Shown here: piece by piece, positions 62,940 to 64,000 of the stretch
How positions within the stretch are numbered: the stretch's first letter is position 1
How the letters are laid out: every line of letters begins with the position of its first letter
Translations under genes and position numbers: made by a program
Notes under the pieces: model-generated
What the model saw: the letters and a program-made list of their open reading frames with translations, nothing else
Database searches by the model: none
What the model was told of the DNA's origin: nothing
Assembly (NCBI GenBank): GCA_051294375.1
Contig: CM119270.1
Location: 11,910,416 to 11,974,415 of the forward strand
Source: Paraspadella gotoi
Lineage: Eukaryota > Chaetognatha
DNA: 64,000 bases
Reading direction: 5' to 3'

Positions 62940-63615
62940 CTCTCTTCTCTCTCTCTCTCTCCTCCTGTCTTTCTCTCTCTCTCTCTCTACCTCGTGACCA
63001 ATGGCGCGTGGACAATGATTGTTTCGATTGAGTCCAACGCCATTGTCCTTCAATCTTAACGTCGCTTCCAGATGTCCAGAAGGGAAGTTGGTTTAATTCT
63101 TTAATAAATAAAACAAAGATTGAAAACAAAATAATTAAAACGTAGTAAAACATTGTGAAATTGCCTCGTGACAGTTTTTCTTAGTAATGAAATCAGTACG
63201 TACAACCAAAATAAAAACATCCCATCATTCAATTAATAAGCCATCTTGCCCCTGACTTTGGAAAGGCTCTGGTGAGTTAAGGCCTATTACAGGACAAAGC
63301 GGGACCCGGCATGTTTTTAATTTATTATCTCGCAAAGCACCCTCTGATATATCATCATTTTATTTTTCATAGTCTAAAAGGACAAGGTTACTTTTCCCGT
63401 CTATCCCTTTACATTCGTCGCGTTTCACTTACCCCTCACCTCACCTCTGTTACTGGCGAAGTATAGAACCAAAAAGTCGTTTTCCTCCGCGGTTTCTATG
63501 GCAACGAGATCCGCGCGAAATCGCTCACAGAATTTCCTGGCGTCACTCCACGCAGCGGGGACGGTGACGACGAGGTAACAAGAGTCGTCGTGAGGCAAGA
63601 ACCCGCCGGGGCAGC
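62627..63615 (-). CDS. C-type lectin-domain protein, last three exons (5' end not found)
   Basis: Exons right to left: 63615-63445, 63098-62991, 62823-62627 (stop TGA). All junctions are GT-AG and phase 1, and the frame is open throughout (about 157 codons). CTLD hallmarks in order: CPGGFLPHDDSCYLV, AAWSDARKFCERFRADLVAI (WxxAxxxC helix), FWTSGSDVKIEGQWRW, the sugar-binding-loop motif GEPNGGRGENCLEL (EPN, the mannose-type triplet) and WNDQDCAKTIPFVCE (WND with the last two cysteines). Known of family: Ca-dependent carbohydrate binding, usually secreted or membrane-anchored. About 30 extra Ala/Gly/Arg-rich residues separate ENCLEL from WND. A signal-peptide exon should lie upstream and was not identified in the last 385 bp. 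Confidence 0.9.
62895..62990. repeat. (CT)n microsatellite abutting a lectin splice donor
   Basis: CT-rich repeat on the + strand. On the lectin strand the intron begins GTAGAGAGAGAG, so the donor is the first bases of the microsatellite. Confidence 0.9.
63186..63262 (-). repeat. Dispersed repeat family R2 tail, diverged copy
   Basis: Resembles the copies at 17541 and 59893 (AATAAGCCATCTTGCCCCTG) with more mismatches. It lies in the first lectin intron seen. Confidence 0.65.
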
Positions 63616-64000
63616 CTGAGATAATGATTGCGATGAAAAGGGGGGCAGGGGGGATTTTGAATTTCGTGTAACGTCTTTGTTTAATGTTAATGTTTCTTGT
63701 CAGTTCGTTGCACAGGGTTGGGAAGGCAAAGTTGCGACGCATTACGGTCTCGCGATATTCTGAGACTTCGGTCGAGATTATTTGGGGGAATTACCTGGGG
63801 CAACAACCTATTTGATGTAGACAATGTAGAAAAACAAATGTGCTACCCGCAAATTTTCCTAATTAAGGAGCTTTTTGACTTTTTTCAATTATGCTATTTC
63901 TGTCTTACAAAAAAAAGAAAGTGAAACATTTTTCTTTAAATATTCATCCCTCGCGGCATCTTAATTTTTTTTCTTTAACTAGTTCCTTAACTATATAAAT

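Overview
This window is animal nuclear DNA: split genes with GT-AG introns, AT-rich introns, GC-richer exons, and many (GA)n, (GAAA)n and (ATCA/TTTA)n microsatellites. Innexins are the gap-junction proteins of protostomes and other non-vertebrate animals. Together with a TRPC-type channel and a C-type lectin they point to an invertebrate, most likely a protostome (possibly a spiralian such as a mollusc or annelid). The species cannot be fixed from the sequence.

Layout. 281-5581 (-): innexin gene 1, ten coding exons with clean phases, running off the left edge. 5582-19095: no recognisable gene, only microsatellites and repeats. 19096-39250 (-): a TRPC-like cation channel gene; its ankyrin and TRP_2 exons, membrane exons and pore exon lie at 39250-34577 and its last recognised exons at 19726-19096. 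Between those two blocks sit an old inverted repeat (19890-24088), a 25-N gap, and a second, inverted, frame-shifted copy of the TRPC exons (29114-33625, +). This makes a palindrome of about 19.5 kb (24464-43956). 44184-61761 (+): innexin gene 2, whose exons 1-5 and 7-10 are on the + strand. Its sixth exon (second extracellular loop and TM4) is on the - strand, in two damaged copies (49978-50145 and about 54320-54498). That region is a second inverted repeat (47660-53930) carrying a 2.4-kb mobile element in one arm only. 62627-63615 (-): the last three exons of a C-type lectin, convergent with innexin 2.

Interpretation. The genes encode surface and channel proteins with no obvious shared pathway. 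The most striking signals are structural: two large inverted duplications, both touching 25-N gaps, both differing between copies mainly by small indels, and both contradicting the exon order of the gene they interrupt. The simplest reading is two haplotypes, or error-rich long-read fill, joined in opposite orientation; real palindromes are not excluded. Because one arm of the second repeat lacks the 2.4-kb element, it acts as an empty site, giving a clean 8-9 bp target duplication and a poorly typed non-autonomous transposon with GC-rich inverted ends. No operon-like system, CRISPR array, tRNA or rRNA was seen.
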